In this document: positions 39,199-48,426 of the stretch, piece after piece
Position numbering within the stretch: position 1 is the stretch's first letter
How the letters are laid out: every line of letters begins with the position of its first letter
Source: Clostridia bacterium
GTDB lineage: Bacteria; Bacillota; Clostridia; Christensenellales; CAG-138
Direction: 5' to 3'
NCBI GenBank assembly: GCA_017619735.1
Contig: JAFZRT010000012.1
Coordinates: 1 to 64,000 of the forward strand
DNA length: 64,000 nucleotides
Notes under the pieces: model-generated
The model's input: the letters and a program-made list of their open reading frames with translations, nothing else
What the model was told of the DNA's origin: nothing
Database searches by the model: none
Translations under genes and position numbers: made by a program

Positions 39199-40998
39199 AT
39201 GGAACGATCGAAAGAACCGCGCGGCATAAAGCGTTATGCCGGCTTCGTCGGCGGCTACTGGCTCCCGACCGTGCTCACGCCTATTTTCATGATATTCGAG
39301 GTCGCTCTCGAAGTGCTCATCCCCCTGCTCATGGCCGCCATAGTCGACGGCGGTCTTTACGGGCGGGATGATTTTCTTCTGCGCTCGGTGATCCCCGCGA
39401 GCCTCGTCACGGGCTCCATGCGGCTGATATTCACCTTGGGCGGGCTGATGGTGGTCGCCGCGCTGCTCTCGCTCTCCTGCGGCATGCTCGGCGCGCGCAC
39501 CGCCGCCGTCGCTGCCATGGGCTTTGCGAAGAACCTGCGCCGCTCGATCTTCGACAAGATACAGAGCTTCTCCTTTGCCAACACGGACAGGTTCTCGACG
39601 TCGTCCCTGATCGTCCGCACGACGACCGACGTCACCATGATCCAGAACACGTTCCAGCAGATAATCAGGATATTCGTCCGCGCGCCGATGATGATGGTCT
39701 TCGCCGCGATAATGGCGTTCAACATCAATTCGGAGCTCTCGTGGATATTCATGCTCGCCATACCCTTCCTGCTCGCGGCGATGCTGATACTCATCACGAA
39801 GGGCCATCCGCGCTTTATGAAGATGCTCAAAAATACCGACGCGATGAACACCTCCGTGCAGGAGAACCTGATAGGCATGCGCGTCGTCAAGGCGTTCGTC
39901 AGGGAGGACTACGAGAAGGAGAAGTTCCACGCCGCGGCGGGGGATCTCCGCAAGGCGCAGATACACGCGCAAAAGATATTCTCCTTCGCCCCCGCTATAC
40001 AGCTCGTGATCATGTGGAGCTGCACGATAGTGCTGCTCGCCCTCGGCGGCATGAGGATAATCCGCTTCAAGGCGTTCGGCCCCGGCGAGCTCACCAGCCT
40101 CATGACCTACACCACCCAGATAATCAGCTCCCTCGCCATGGTCTCGTTCTTCGTGATATCGATCTCCATGGCGAAGGCCTCCGTCTCCCGCATAAACGAG
40201 GTGCTCGACGAGGAGCTCGACATCATCGGCGCCGATTCCGACCTCAAGGTCGAAAACGGCGAGATCGAGTTCCGCGGCGTCGATTTCAGCTACACCGGCG
40301 ATCCCGAAAACCTAACGCTTTCCGGTATAAACCTGCACATCCGCTCCGGTGAGACCATCGGCATAGTCGGCGGCACGGGCGAGGGCAAATCCACCCTCGT
40401 ACAGCTCATACCGCGCTTCTACGACGTCCTCTCCGGCGAGGTGCTCATCTCCGGCCATAACGTGAAGGAGTACTCCCTTTACGAGCTGCGCGAGGGGGTT
40501 TCCATGGTGCTGCAGAAGAACATGCTCTTCTCCGGCAGCATACGCGACAACCTCCGCTGGGGCGATCCCGACGCCACGGACGAGGAGATCGAGGCCGCGT
40601 GCCGCATGGCCTGCGCGCACGACTTCATAATGAGCTTCCCCGACGGGTACGACACCGACCTCGGCCAGGGCGGATGCAACGTATCGGGCGGGCAGAAGCA
40701 GCGCCTCTGCATAGCGAGGGCGCTCCTGAAAAAGCCCAAGATACTCATACTCGACGATTCCACTTCCGCAGTCGACACCGCGACGGACGAAAAGATCCGC
40801 CGCGCCTTCCGCGAATACATACCCGGCACTACCAAGCTCATAATCGCCCAGCGCATCGCCTCCATAATGGACAGCGACCGCATAATCGTTATGGACGAGG
40901 GCCGCGTCACCGATATCGGCACGCATGACGAGCTGATGGCAAGGAGCGTCATCTACCGGGAGGTATACGAATCCCAGATGAAAGGAGAGGATGAATAA
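39199..40998 (+). CDS. ABC exporter half-transporter, subunit with degenerate catalytic site
   Basis: This 599-residue protein has six membrane helices (about 20-320) and a C-terminal ATPase domain: Walker A GGTGEGKST at 391-399, signature NVSGGQKQR and Walker B ILILDDS at 515-521. The residue after Walker B is Asp520 instead of the catalytic Glu, as in the non-consensus subunit of heterodimeric exporters such as TM287/288. It overlaps the next ABC gene by one base (TAATG), so the two subunits are made together. Substrates of this group include drugs, lipids and peptides; none can be chosen here. Confidence 0.93.
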   Translation: MERSKEPRGIKRYAGFVGGYWLPTVLTPIFMIFEVALEVLIPLLMAAIVDGGLYGRDDFLLRSVIPASLVTGSMRLIFTLGGLMVVAALLSLSCGMLGARTAAVAAMGFAKNLRRSIFDKIQSFSFANTDRFSTSSLIVRTTTDVTMIQNTFQQIIRIFVRAPMMMVFAAIMAFNINSELSWIFMLAIPFLLAAMLILITKGHPRFMKMLKNTDAMNTSVQENLIGMRVVKAFVREDYEKEKFHAAAGDLRKAQIHAQKIFSFAPAIQLVIMWSCTIVLLALGGMRIIRFKAFGPGELTSLMTYTTQIISSLAMVSFFVISISMAKASVSRINEVLDEELDIIGADSDLKVENGEIEFRGVDFSYTGDPENLTLSGINLHIRSGETIGIVGGTGEGKSTLVQLIPRFYDVLSGEVLISGHNVKEYSLYELREGVSMVLQKNMLFSGSIRDNLRWGDPDATDEEIEAACRMACAHDFIMSFPDGYDTDLGQGGCNVSGGQKQRLCIARALLKKPKILILDDSTSAVDTATDEKIRRAFREYIPGTTKLIIAQRIASIMDSDRIIVMDEGRVTDIGTHDELMARSVIYREVYESQMKGEDE

Positions 40999-42920
40999 TG
41001 GCAAGGCAGAACGAGATAATCGCCAACCATAAGGGCAAGCGCCGCCCGGAAAACTTCTTCCGCACGATAGGCCGCCTCCTCTCCTATTACAGGAACTGCA
41101 TGTGGGCGCTGATATGCGCCGTGCTGTGCATACTGGTCTATTCCGCCGCGACTATAATCGCGGGCTATATGCTCGATCCCCTCGTAAAGGTGCTGGAGAG
41201 CGCTCTTGACGACAAGGCGGGCATACACATCGACGAGCAGACCGCCAAATACACCGTGCTGCTGATCTACATGGGCGCGCAGTATCTCGTCGGCGCTCTG
41301 ACGAACTTCGGCCTGAACCGCCTTATGCTCACCTGCACCGCGGTCGTTATGGAAAAGCTCAGGACGGATCTCTTCGACCGCATGCAGGAGCTGCCCGTCA
41401 GCTTCTTCGACGGGCACACCCACGGCGAGCTGATGAGCTATTTCACCAACGACGTCGACGCCATCCGCGAGATGCTGAACCACAGCGTGACGCAGCTGCT
41501 CATCTCCACGGCTTCGCTCGCGGGCGTAATAGTCGCGATGGTCTCGCTCTCCGCCCCGCTCTTCCTCATCGTGCTCGTGCTCGGCACGCTCGTCGTGCTC
41601 ATCACCAAGTTCATCGCCTCGCGCTCCGGCCGCAGCTTCGTCTATCAGCAGAAGGCGCTGGCGACGGTCAACGGCTACATCGAGGAGATGATGGAGGGCC
41701 AGAGGGTCGTAAAGGCCTTCAATCACGAGGAAAAGGTCATGGCCGATTTCGACGTGATGAACGAGGACCTGCGCAAGGTCGCGACGAGGGCGAACACCCT
41801 CGCCTCCATTATGGGCCCGATAATGAACAACCTGTCGCACATATTCTACGCCCTGACAACGACAATCGGCGTGCTCTTCGCCGTCAACGGCGAGCTCATC
41901 AACAAGCTCAGCAAGAACTCGAGCTTCGACTGGTCGCGCGTGGGCGTCGAGGGCGCGGTGCTGATAACGTTCCTCTCCTTCATACGCCAGTTCTCCAACC
42001 GCGTGTCGGAGATCTCCCAGCAGTTCAATTACATACTCCTCGCCCTCGCCGGCGCTGAGCGCGTGTTCAAGCTGATGGATATGCCGCCCGAGATCGACGA
42101 AGGCGCAGTCACGCTCGAAACGCTCGAAGACGGCAGCAGGGTCTGGCACGTCATTGGCAAGGACGGCGAAGTGACCCGCATACCGCTCGTCGGCAGGGTC
42201 GAGCTCCACGACGTCGACTTCAGCTACGACGGCGAAAAGACCGTTTTGGAGGACGTTACTCTCTACGCGAAGCGCGGTCAGAAGATCGCCTTCGTCGGAT
42301 CGACAGGCGCAGGTAAGACCACCATCACGAACCTCATTAATCGCTTCTACGATGTCCGTGACGGCGAGATAACCTACGACGGTATAGATATCAGGGATAT
42401 CAAGAAGGACAATCTGAGGGGCACTCTGGGCATGGTGCTGCAGGACACGCACCTCTTCACCGGAACAGTAATGGAGAACATCCGCTACGGCAAGCTCGAC
42501 GCCACCGACGAGGAATGCATCGCTGCGGCAAAGATCGCCAACGCGCACTACTTCATCTCCCACCTGCCGGAGGGCTACAATACGATGCTCTACGCCGACG
42601 GCGCGAATCTTTCGCAGGGGCAGCGCCAGCTCATCGCCATAGCGAGGGCGGCAGTGGCCGCGCCCGTCGTGCTGATACTCGACGAGGCGACGAGCTCCAT
42701 CGACACGAGGACCGAGAAGCTCATAGAATCCGGCATGGATAAGCTCATGGAGGGCAGGACGGTGTTCGTCATCGCACACCGCCTCTCCACCGTCAGGAAC
42801 TCCAACGCGATAATGGTGCTGGAGCACGGCAGGATAATCGAGCGCGGCGACCATGCGGATCTCCTCGCCCAGCAGGGCAAGTACTATCAGCTCTATACCG
42901 GCGCGTTCGAGCTTTCATAA
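40998..42920 (+). CDS. ABC exporter half-transporter, catalytic subunit
   Basis: This 640-residue partner has six membrane helices and an ATPase domain with Walker A GSTGAGKTT, signature LSQGQRQL, and Walker B VLILDEAT with the catalytic Glu at about 563. It therefore supplies the competent hydrolysis site of the heterodimer. A segment of about 40 residues between the membrane and ATPase parts (GAVTLETLEDGSRVWHVIGK) is longer than usual, also typical of this subfamily. The AlkZ-related gene follows 9 bases later in the same operon. Confidence 0.93.
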   Translation: MARQNEIIANHKGKRRPENFFRTIGRLLSYYRNCMWALICAVLCILVYSAATIIAGYMLDPLVKVLESALDDKAGIHIDEQTAKYTVLLIYMGAQYLVGALTNFGLNRLMLTCTAVVMEKLRTDLFDRMQELPVSFFDGHTHGELMSYFTNDVDAIREMLNHSVTQLLISTASLAGVIVAMVSLSAPLFLIVLVLGTLVVLITKFIASRSGRSFVYQQKALATVNGYIEEMMEGQRVVKAFNHEEKVMADFDVMNEDLRKVATRANTLASIMGPIMNNLSHIFYALTTTIGVLFAVNGELINKLSKNSSFDWSRVGVEGAVLITFLSFIRQFSNRVSEISQQFNYILLALAGAERVFKLMDMPPEIDEGAVTLETLEDGSRVWHVIGKDGEVTRIPLVGRVELHDVDFSYDGEKTVLEDVTLYAKRGQKIAFVGSTGAGKTTITNLINRFYDVRDGEITYDGIDIRDIKKDNLRGTLGMVLQDTHLFTGTVMENIRYGKLDATDEECIAAAKIANAHYFISHLPEGYNTMLYADGANLSQGQRQLIAIARAAVAAPVVLILDEATSSIDTRTEKLIESGMDKLMEGRTVFVIAHRLSTVRNSNAIMVLEHGRIIERGDHADLLAQQGKYYQLYTGAFELS

Positions 42921-42929
42921 GGAGGCCCC

Positions 42930-43649
42930 ATGCTCACTGTCAACGATTTCCCGACCGTATCCACAAGGGAGCAGCTGGCCTCGCTCGTAGCGGAGGCGGG
43001 CTTTCTTCCCTTCTTCTCCAGCGGTATCGCGGGCTTTTCACTTCGCGACCACATAGACCCCGCCGTCTGGTTCAAGGATGGCGTGGACGGCCCGTGGGAG
43101 TGGAAGGCGGACGTAGGCGTTTACGGAAAGCTTTTCCGCGGCAAGGCGGTCTTCATGACTCCCGAATGGTACGGCATACTCGCCTGCTATCGCCGCGACG
43201 GCTACGATTTCGAGGGCATGTACGAGGACGGTCTGCTGCCGCACGGCGCGCTGCCCATAATGAGCGAGCTCGAAAAGGGCTCCGCCCCCGGTATCTCGAT
43301 GGAGAGCATGGGCGGGCTGAACGCTCCGCGCATGGGTGTCATCAGCTCCGACCTGCGCGCGCGTACCGGCATGACGGACAAGGCGTCCGGCTTCGACCAG
43401 ATAATCAATCTGCTGCAGATGAAATGCTTCGTGATCCCCACGAGCTTCGAATACGCCGTCGACCGCCGCGGCAACCCCTACGGATGGGGCCTTGCGCGGT
43501 ACTCGCTGTCGGACGACCGTTACGGCGTTCAGATCGCGGCCGCCGAGGAGCGGTATTCCCCGAAAGAGGCGAAGGAGCTCCTTACGGAGCGCGTCATGGC
43601 GCTCTGCCCCGACGCGGCCCGCAAGCAGGCGGAAAGGCTTATAAAATAA
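42930..43649 (+). CDS. AlkZ-related protein (YcaQ-like fold, function unproven)
   Basis: This 239-residue protein resembles AlkZ-related proteins annotated beside the YcaQ/AlkZ crosslink glycosylase family: it shares the segment WEWKADVGVYGKLFRGKAVFMTPEWY, then QIINLLQMKCFVIPTSFEYAVDRRGNPYGWGLARY, and a C-terminal helix. It is shorter than true YcaQ (about 400 residues), and the catalytic QxQ/QxD motif of those glycosylases is not evident. AAGGAGG lies before the ATG. It is the last gene of the ABC operon and is followed by a terminator. DNA repair activity should not be assumed. Confidence 0.7.
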   Translation: MLTVNDFPTVSTREQLASLVAEAGFLPFFSSGIAGFSLRDHIDPAVWFKDGVDGPWEWKADVGVYGKLFRGKAVFMTPEWYGILACYRRDGYDFEGMYEDGLLPHGALPIMSELEKGSAPGISMESMGGLNAPRMGVISSDLRARTGMTDKASGFDQIINLLQMKCFVIPTSFEYAVDRRGNPYGWGLARYSLSDDRYGVQIAAAEERYSPKEAKELLTERVMALCPDAARKQAERLIK

Positions 43650-43696
43650 AAAAGCCCCCGGCACAGCCGAAAAGGGCAAAGCGTAAAGATAAAAAA

Positions 43697-43734
43697 GATC
43701 CGGGGGCGTTTCCTTAATCCCCGGATCTTTTATT
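43697..43734. terminator. Bidirectional terminator between the AlkZ-related and coat-protein genes
   Basis: AAGATCCGGGGG and CCCCGGATCTTTT pair around a 12-base loop, with A and T tracts on both sides. Confidence 0.8.
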
Positions 43735-43738
43735 CGGT

Positions 43739-44026
43739 TCACCAGGTCTCGTTCTGCAGCTTCGTCATGTTCTGCTTTGCGGATTCGATCTCCTGCTGCT
43801 GCGCCTGCTTGGTCTCGTACATGCTGCGGCTCTGCATCTCCTCGAACACGCAGAGCTGATCATCCGCGCACTCGCTCATGTGCCTTGTCAGAAGGCGGCG
43901 GAGCTCCGGCGACGCGGACTCCGTGCAGTTGCCCGCATAGGTCTTGACCATGTCCTTTTCGGTGTGCAGAAGGTCGGTCAGCAGTTCCCTTTCGCTCATG
44001 TTCTCATTGCTTTTCATTTCGTTCAT
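43739..44026 (-). CDS. CotF-family spore coat protein (A)
   Basis: This 95-residue protein has the helical ferritin-like pattern of CotF-type coat proteins: SERELLTDLLHTEKDMVKTY, then SPELRRLLTRHMSECADDQ and a C-terminal region rich in Gln and Met. These proteins are deposited in the spore coat. GAGGAGGGG precedes the ATG. It lies ten bases after a similar gene on the same strand, so the two form an operon directly downstream of the ribosomal cluster terminator. A sigma-E or sigma-K promoter was not identified. Confidence 0.8.
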   Translation of the reverse strand: MNEMKSNENMSERELLTDLLHTEKDMVKTYAGNCTESASPELRRLLTRHMSECADDQLCVFEEMQSRSMYETKQAQQQEIESAKQNMTKLQNETW

Positions 44027-44036
44027 ATTCCCCTCC

Positions 44037-44276
44037 TCAGCTGCGCGAATCCAGATAGTTCCTGAGCGCGTCGAAATGCCTGCGGTGATGCTCGGCGTGA
44101 TTCGAAGCCATCGACTTCAAGGCCTGATCCTGAAATCTGGACTCATAGACCTTGCACTTCTTGTACGCGAGCGCTTCCGCGTACATCTCGTCCTGCACTA
44201 CGCCGAGGTCCTTGGTACCGATATGCCCCTGACCGGAGCCGTCCATGAACCACGGCTGATTATTGTTGTTCTGCAT
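44037..44276 (-). CDS. CotF-like spore coat protein (B)
   Basis: This 79-residue protein begins with a hydrophilic Asn/Gln-rich segment and continues with a helix-rich core (DLGVVQDEMYAEALAYKKCKVY, QALKSMASNHAEHHRRHFDAL). It resembles short coat proteins of the CotF group that sit in tandem with longer ones in Clostridia. AAGGAGG precedes the ATG. It is the first gene of a two-gene unit. Confidence 0.75.
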   Translation of the reverse strand: MQNNNNQPWFMDGSGQGHIGTKDLGVVQDEMYAEALAYKKCKVYESRFQDQALKSMASNHAEHHRRHFDALRNYLDSRS

Positions 44277-44334
44277 AGCTGCCTCCTTGTGATTGATGTA
44301 GGCTTATTCTGTGCGGAAGCACTTTTTTTATGCA

Positions 44335-44370
44335 TAAAAAATCGCAGGAACGGTATTCCGTTCCTGCGAT
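44335..44370 (-). terminator. Terminator at the end of the ribosomal protein cluster (rplQ)
   Basis: ATCGCAGGAACGG and CCGTTCCTGCGAT pair around TATT; on the minus strand TTTTTT follows. Confidence 0.9.
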
Positions 44371-44382
44371 ATCGAAGCTTGT

Positions 44383-44883
44383 TCAGATGAGCTCGATGAG
44401 AGCCATCTCAGCGGCGTCACCGCGGCGGGGACCCAGCTTCAGGATGCGGGTGTAACCACCGGTCTTGCCGTCGTACTTGGGAGCGAGCTCGTTGAAGAGC
44501 TTCTCGACGACGGGGTGATTGGCAGCGGTGCGCTTCTCGAAATCGGCGCGCTTTTCCTTGTGCTGCTGTACCTCGGTGATATTGTAGAGGTAGGCCATGA
44601 TCTGCCTTCTCGCATGGAGCTTGGAGGGCTTATCGACGTTCACGGTCTTCTCTATCTCGACTTCCTGCTGCTTGTCGTTGACCGTCTTGATGGTCTTGGT
44701 GACAGTCTCTGTATTCTTATACTCAGCCACGGCCATGGTGATGAGCTTCTCGACAATGGGGCGGATCTCCTTCGCGCGGGTCTCGGTCGTAACGAGCTTG
44801 CCGTTCCAAAGAAGAGCGGTGGCCATGTTGCGGAACATAGCATCACGCTGATCGGTGGGCTTGTTGAGCTTACGGTTAGGCAT
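44383..44883 (-). CDS. rplQ: 50S ribosomal protein L17 with internal insertion
   Basis: This 166-residue L17 is longer than the usual 115-130 residues. The core is intact (MPNRKLNKPTDQRDAMFRNM, TRAKEIRPIVEKLITMA, GGYTRILKLGPRRGDAAEMA), and a Lys/Thr/Val-rich stretch of about 35-40 residues (KNTETVTKTIKTVNDKQQEV onward) is inserted after the second helix. L17 lines the polypeptide exit tunnel region of the 50S subunit. Last gene of the alpha operon. Confidence 0.96.
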   Translation of the reverse strand: MPNRKLNKPTDQRDAMFRNMATALLWNGKLVTTETRAKEIRPIVEKLITMAVAEYKNTETVTKTIKTVNDKQQEVEIEKTVNVDKPSKLHARRQIMAYLYNITEVQQHKEKRADFEKRTAANHPVVEKLFNELAPKYDGKTGGYTRILKLGPRRGDAAEMALIELI

Positions 44884-44925
44884 AACTTTTTCCTCCTAAA
44901 TTAGTTGCCGTTCGGCATGTAAAAA

Positions 44926-45867
44926 TCAATCGTCGCTTTCTCTGAGGGCAAGTCCCAGACCGGCCAGCTTCTGCTGGACCTCCTCGAGGGACTTACGGCC
45001 GAGGTTACGCACCTTCATCATCTCCTCCTCATTGCGCTCGACCAGCTCCGCTACGGAGTTGATGCCCGCGCGCTTGAGGCAGTTGTAAGACCTGACGGAG
45101 AGATCCAGCTCTTCGATGGGAGTCTCCAGGAGCTTGGACTTGTCGTCGCCGCCCCTCTCCTCGAAGATGGTGTCATGCTGGCTGCCCTCGGTGAGGTTGA
45201 TGAACAGGCTCAGATGCTCGGTCATAATGTTGGCTGCCTTGGAGACAGCCTCCTCGGGACGGATCGCGCCGGAGGTCCAAACCTCGAGTGTGAGCTGATC
45301 GAAGTCGGTGGTGTTGCCGACTCGGGTATCGTCTACACGGAAGTTTACCTTGGTTATCGGTGTGAAGATGGAATCAACGGCTATTTCACCGATGGACATT
45401 CCGGGCTTCTTGTTCTTATCGGCCGAAACATATCCGCGCCCCTGATCGAGAATTATCTCCATATAGAGACGGGCATTTTCGCCCAGAGTTGCGATGTGCA
45501 GATCGGGGTTGACGATCTCAACGTCGGCATCCGTGATGATATCGGAGGCCTTGACCTCGCCTTCACCCGTGGCGTCAACGACGACACGCCTGGCGCCCTC
45601 GCCGTGGATCTTGGTGCGCAGTTCCTTGAGGTTGAGGATTATCTCGGTGACATCCTCTTTCACACCTTCGATGGTGGAGAACTCATGGAGAACGCCGTCG
45701 ATCTTGACGGAGGTTGCAGCGACGCCGGGAAGCGAGCTAAGGAGCACACGACGCAGACAGTTGCCGAGGGTAGTACCGAAACCGCGCTCAAGGGGCTTTA
45801 CCTCAAAGCGGCCGTAACGTTCGGTAAGCTCAACGCACTCAATTTTGGGTCTTTCAATTTCCAACAT
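44926..45867 (-). CDS. rpoA: RNA polymerase alpha subunit
   Basis: This 313-residue protein has the N-terminal dimerisation domain (residues 1-230; [21 protein letters not shown]) and the C-terminal UP-element and activator-binding domain (about 245-313; [34 protein letters not shown]). The ATG at 45867 follows GGGGAGAG; an adjacent TTG is less likely. It lies between rpsD and rplQ, the standard place. Confidence 0.98.
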   Translation of the reverse strand: MLEIERPKIECVELTERYGRFEVKPLERGFGTTLGNCLRRVLLSSLPGVAATSVKIDGVLHEFSTIEGVKEDVTEIILNLKELRTKIHGEGARRVVVDATGEGEVKASDIITDADVEIVNPDLHIATLGENARLYMEIILDQGRGYVSADKNKKPGMSIGEIAVDSIFTPITKVNFRVDDTRVGNTTDFDQLTLEVWTSGAIRPEEAVSKAANIMTEHLSLFINLTEGSQHDTIFEERGGDDKSKLLETPIEELDLSVRSYNCLKRAGINSVAELVERNEEEMMKVRNLGRKSLEEVQQKLAGLGLALRESDD

Positions 45868-45936
45868 CAAACTCTCCCCTCTCTTTCTTAAGCGTACAGG
45901 GTGTTGCCCTTTAAGGGGGCAACGGTTCTCAAATCA

Positions 45937-46566
45937 TTACCTGGAATAGAACTCAACAATGAGATGCTCCTCAATGATAACGTCGATATCGTCACGCTGC
46001 GGCATAGCAACGACAGTACCCTTAAGGTTCTCAGCATCGAGGGTGAGCCACTTGGGCATCTTGCCGTCGGCGCCCTGCTCGCGGATGGCCTTGAAGCATT
46101 CCATATCGCGGCTGCTGTTGCGGACGGAGATCACCTGACCGGGCTTTACGATGTAGGAGGGAATGTCGACTTTCTTGCCGTCGACGGTGATGTGGCCGTG
46201 TACAACGAGCTGACGGGCCTGCGCGCGGCTTGCGCCGAAAGCGAGACGGTAAACTACGTTGTCAAGGCGGCGCTCGCACAGACCGAGAAGGTTATCGCCG
46301 GTTACGCCGCGCATGTTGGTAGCCATATCGTAGTACTTCCTGAACTGGGACTCAAGCACGCCGTACATCCTGCGGACCTTCTGCTTCTCGCGAAGCTGGA
46401 TGCCGTAGTTGGACTGCTTGCGCTGACGAGCCTGACCATGCTGTCCGGGAGGGGTGGCGCGCTTCGTAAACGCGCACTTCGCACTGTAGCAGCGCTCGCC
46501 CTTGAGGAAGAGCTTGCAGCCTTCCCTGCGGCACTGCCTGCAAACGGAATCAGTATATCTTGCCAT
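45937..46566 (-). CDS. rpsD: 30S ribosomal protein S4, zinc-binding form
   Basis: This 209-residue protein has cysteines at 9, 12, 26 and 31, the zinc-binding C+ type, and an S4 RNA-binding domain at about 98-160 ([20 protein letters not shown]). It nucleates 30S assembly. In this genome it lies in the alpha operon, as in E. coli but unlike B. subtilis, so it may autoregulate the operon from the long leader before rpsM. Confidence 0.97.
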   Translation of the reverse strand: MARYTDSVCRQCRREGCKLFLKGERCYSAKCAFTKRATPPGQHGQARQRKQSNYGIQLREKQKVRRMYGVLESQFRKYYDMATNMRGVTGDNLLGLCERRLDNVVYRLAFGASRAQARQLVVHGHITVDGKKVDIPSYIVKPGQVISVRNSSRDMECFKAIREQGADGKMPKWLTLDAENLKGTVVAMPQRDDIDVIIEEHLIVEFYSR

Positions 46567-46581
46567 AATCGTTTGCCTCCT

Positions 46582-46986
46582 TTATACACGCCTGCGCTTG
46601 GGAGGACGGCAACCGTTGTGGGGGATCGGCGTAACGTCTTTGATCATGTTGATCTCAAGACCCGCCGCCTGCAGCGAACGGATTGCGGACTCTCGGCCGG
46701 CGCCGGGACCCTTAACATAAACTTCTACAACACGCATGCCGTGCTCCATGGAGGCCTTCGCGGCCTGCTCCGCGGCCATCTGCGCCGCGAAGGGAGTGCT
46801 CTTCCTGGAACCGCGGAAGCCGCAGCCGCCGGCGGAAGCCCAGGAGATGGCGTTGCCGTTAAGATCGGTGATCGTAACGAGAGTGTTGTTGAAAGAGGAA
46901 CGGATGTGAGCCTGACCGCGCTCGATGTTCTTCTTCTCGCGGCGCTTACGGGTGGTAACTTTCTTACCCTTTACCTGCTTAGCCAT
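46582..46986 (-). CDS. rpsK: 30S ribosomal protein S11
   Basis: This 134-residue protein shows the family pattern [39 protein letters not shown], and the C-terminal [18 protein letters not shown]. The N-terminal 15 residues are very basic. AAGGAGG precedes the ATG. Forms part of the mRNA exit platform. Confidence 0.98.
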   Translation of the reverse strand: MAKQVKGKKVTTRKRREKKNIERGQAHIRSSFNNTLVTITDLNGNAISWASAGGCGFRGSRKSTPFAAQMAAEQAAKASMEHGMRVVEVYVKGPGAGRESAIRSLQAAGLEINMIKDVTPIPHNGCRPPKRRRV

Positions 46987-47000
46987 TTAGCGTTTCCTCC

Positions 47001-47366
47001 TTACTTCTTCCTGCTCATCTGACGCTTCGGGCCCTTACGAGTCCTCGCGTTCTGCTTGGTGGACTGACCGCGAACAGGCAGGCCCTTACGATGGCGGACG
47101 CCACGGTAACAGCCGATCTCTATGAGGCGCTTGATGTTGAGCGCAGTCTCACGCCTGAGGTCACCCTCCACCTTGAGGTTCTTATCAATGTATTCCCTGA
47201 GAAGATTGACATCGTTCTCGGAAAGATCCCTGACACGGATGTCGGGATCAACGCCGGTTTCCGCCAGGATCTTTTTGCTCGTGGAAAGGCCGATACCGTA
47301 AATGTAGGTAAGGCCGATCTCAACACGCTTGTCCCTGGGCAGATCTACGCCACTAATACGTGCCAT
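47001..47366 (-). CDS. rpsM: 30S ribosomal protein S13
   Basis: This 121-residue protein has the helix-two-turn-helix RNA-binding motif ([17 protein letters not shown]) and a basic tail ending KRQMSRKK that contacts P-site tRNA. ACGGAGG lies upstream. It is preceded by 266 bases without a gene, so it is the first gene of a separately controlled alpha segment. Confidence 0.98.
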   Translation of the reverse strand: MARISGVDLPRDKRVEIGLTYIYGIGLSTSKKILAETGVDPDIRVRDLSENDVNLLREYIDKNLKVEGDLRRETALNIKRLIEIGCYRGVRHRKGLPVRGQSTKQNARTRKGPKRQMSRKK

Positions 47367-47632
47367 TAGGTTTTTTTACCTCCGTAAAATAATGAAAATG
47401 ATTCGTTATCCGGGAATTACCCTTCCCGTTGGGGGGTATTATCACCTGCCGGTTCCCGATTTCAGCATGAGCCGAGCAACCACTATTCGGCTCATATCGA
47501 AACCGGGCAGCCGCACCGGACAGGAAATGATCGTACATCCTTAGAGAAAGTATCCACACCTCGCGCGAGAGAAGTGAGTTCTGCGCGAGCGAACATCCCT
47601 CGATGGAAGTCGGGCGGCGCTGTCAGCGCTTA
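47367..47632 (-). promoter_or_regulatory. Structured leader between rpmJ and rpsM
   Basis: This gap is by far the longest inside the ribosomal cluster. It can fold into a large hairpin: CCGGTT (47449) pairs with AACCGG (47507 region) and inside it ATGAGCCGA pairs with TCGGCTCAT. No coding frame is convincing. A regulatory leader for the rpsM-rpsK-rpsD-rpoA-rplQ segment is the best reading. Confidence 0.5.
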
Positions 47633-47746
47633 TCAGCCCTGCTTCTGCTTATGACGGGGATTGTCACAAATGATCATGACGCGGCCCTTGCGCTTGATGA
47701 TCTTGCACTTTTCGCACATGGGCTTTACAGACGGCCTGACTTTCAT
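47633..47746 (-). CDS. rpmJ: 50S ribosomal protein L36, zinc-binding form
   Basis: This 37-residue protein (starting [15 protein letters not shown]) has Cys11, Cys14, Cys27 and His32 as the zinc ligand set. AAGGAGG lies before the ATG. It follows infA by 48 bases, as in most Firmicutes. It was found by reading the minus strand because it is very short. Confidence 0.97.
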   Translation of the reverse strand: MKVRPSVKPMCEKCKIIKRKGRVMIICDNPRHKQKQG

Positions 47747-47794
47747 GGTTTCTCCTCCTTAAGTATTTGAAATATCCAACAATGAACCGATCGC

Positions 47795-48016
47795 TCAGTT
47801 CTTTGCACGCCAGGTGATGCGGCCGCGGGTAAGGTCGTAGGGAGAGAGCTCGACTGTGACCTTGTCGCCGGTCAAAATACGGATGAAGTTCTGACGAAGC
47901 TTGCCCGAAATGGTGGCGATTATCCTATGCCCGTTTTCAAGCGTGACTTCGAACATGGTGTTGGGGAAAGTGTTGGTTACGATGCCTTCTACTTCGATAA
48001 CATCCTGCTTGGACAT
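47795..48016 (-). CDS. infA: Translation initiation factor IF-1
   Basis: This 73-residue OB-fold protein ([49 protein letters not shown]) binds the A site of the 30S subunit during initiation. AGGAGG precedes the ATG. It sits between the KOW protein and rpmJ. Confidence 0.98.
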   Translation of the reverse strand: MSKQDVIEVEGIVTNTFPNTMFEVTLENGHRIIATISGKLRQNFIRILTGDKVTVELSPYDLTRGRITWRAKN

Positions 48017-48034
48017 TCACAAGCCTCCTTCTTT

Positions 48035-48376
48035 TCAAAGATCACAGTTTAGGTCCTGCCTGACCCTTTTCAGTGAATGGATGATAAGCGAATCATCCAC
48101 ACGCCGCCCCTCAAGAAGCAGCTTCGCGATCTCATCGTCCCTCTCCGGAAGGAGGGTGAGATGCTTCGGCTTCTTGGCCTTGGGCTTCGTGACGGGCCGC
48201 CTTTTGCCGTCGCAGAGGAGCAGGAGCTCCGCCCCTTCCCCGCTTTTCATGGTTCCGGTCACCAAATATATTTTGCCGGAATCGTGCCCGCAGCGGGACA
48301 CGGCATAGTGCCCAAGGACGTTTTTGCTGCCTTCAGGACCCGATAAAAGGCCATAACTGCAAGAATTATTGCACAT
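48035..48376 (-). CDS. KOW-domain RNA-binding protein
   Basis: This 113-residue protein carries a KOW-like motif (GHYAVSRCGHDSGKIYLVTG) and a second half with PKAKKPKHLTLL and DDEIAKLLLEGRRVDDSLI. Short KOW proteins of this kind are commonly found between map and infA in Clostridia; their role in ribosome biology has not been defined. GGAGG precedes the ATG at 48376. The first 20 residues, with CNNSC, are unusual and could be removed if a later start is used, but no later ATG exists before the KOW motif. Confidence 0.82.
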   Translation of the reverse strand: MCNNSCSYGLLSGPEGSKNVLGHYAVSRCGHDSGKIYLVTGTMKSGEGAELLLLCDGKRRPVTKPKAKKPKHLTLLPERDDEIAKLLLEGRRVDDSLIIHSLKRVRQDLNCDL

Positions 48377-48426
48377 TTTGGAACCTCCGTTCGGAATACA
48401 TGACGCAACTGATTAATGATATCACA

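Noticed and set aside
40953..42854. 633-codon minus-strand frame opposite the second ABC subunit
   Set aside because: A shadow of a clear ABC transporter gene, His- and Asp-rich in a way typical for such antisense frames.
42930..43649. Annotation as a functional YcaQ/AlkZ DNA glycosylase
   Set aside because: The protein is much shorter than YcaQ and the catalytic motif is not evident; only the related-family label is supported.
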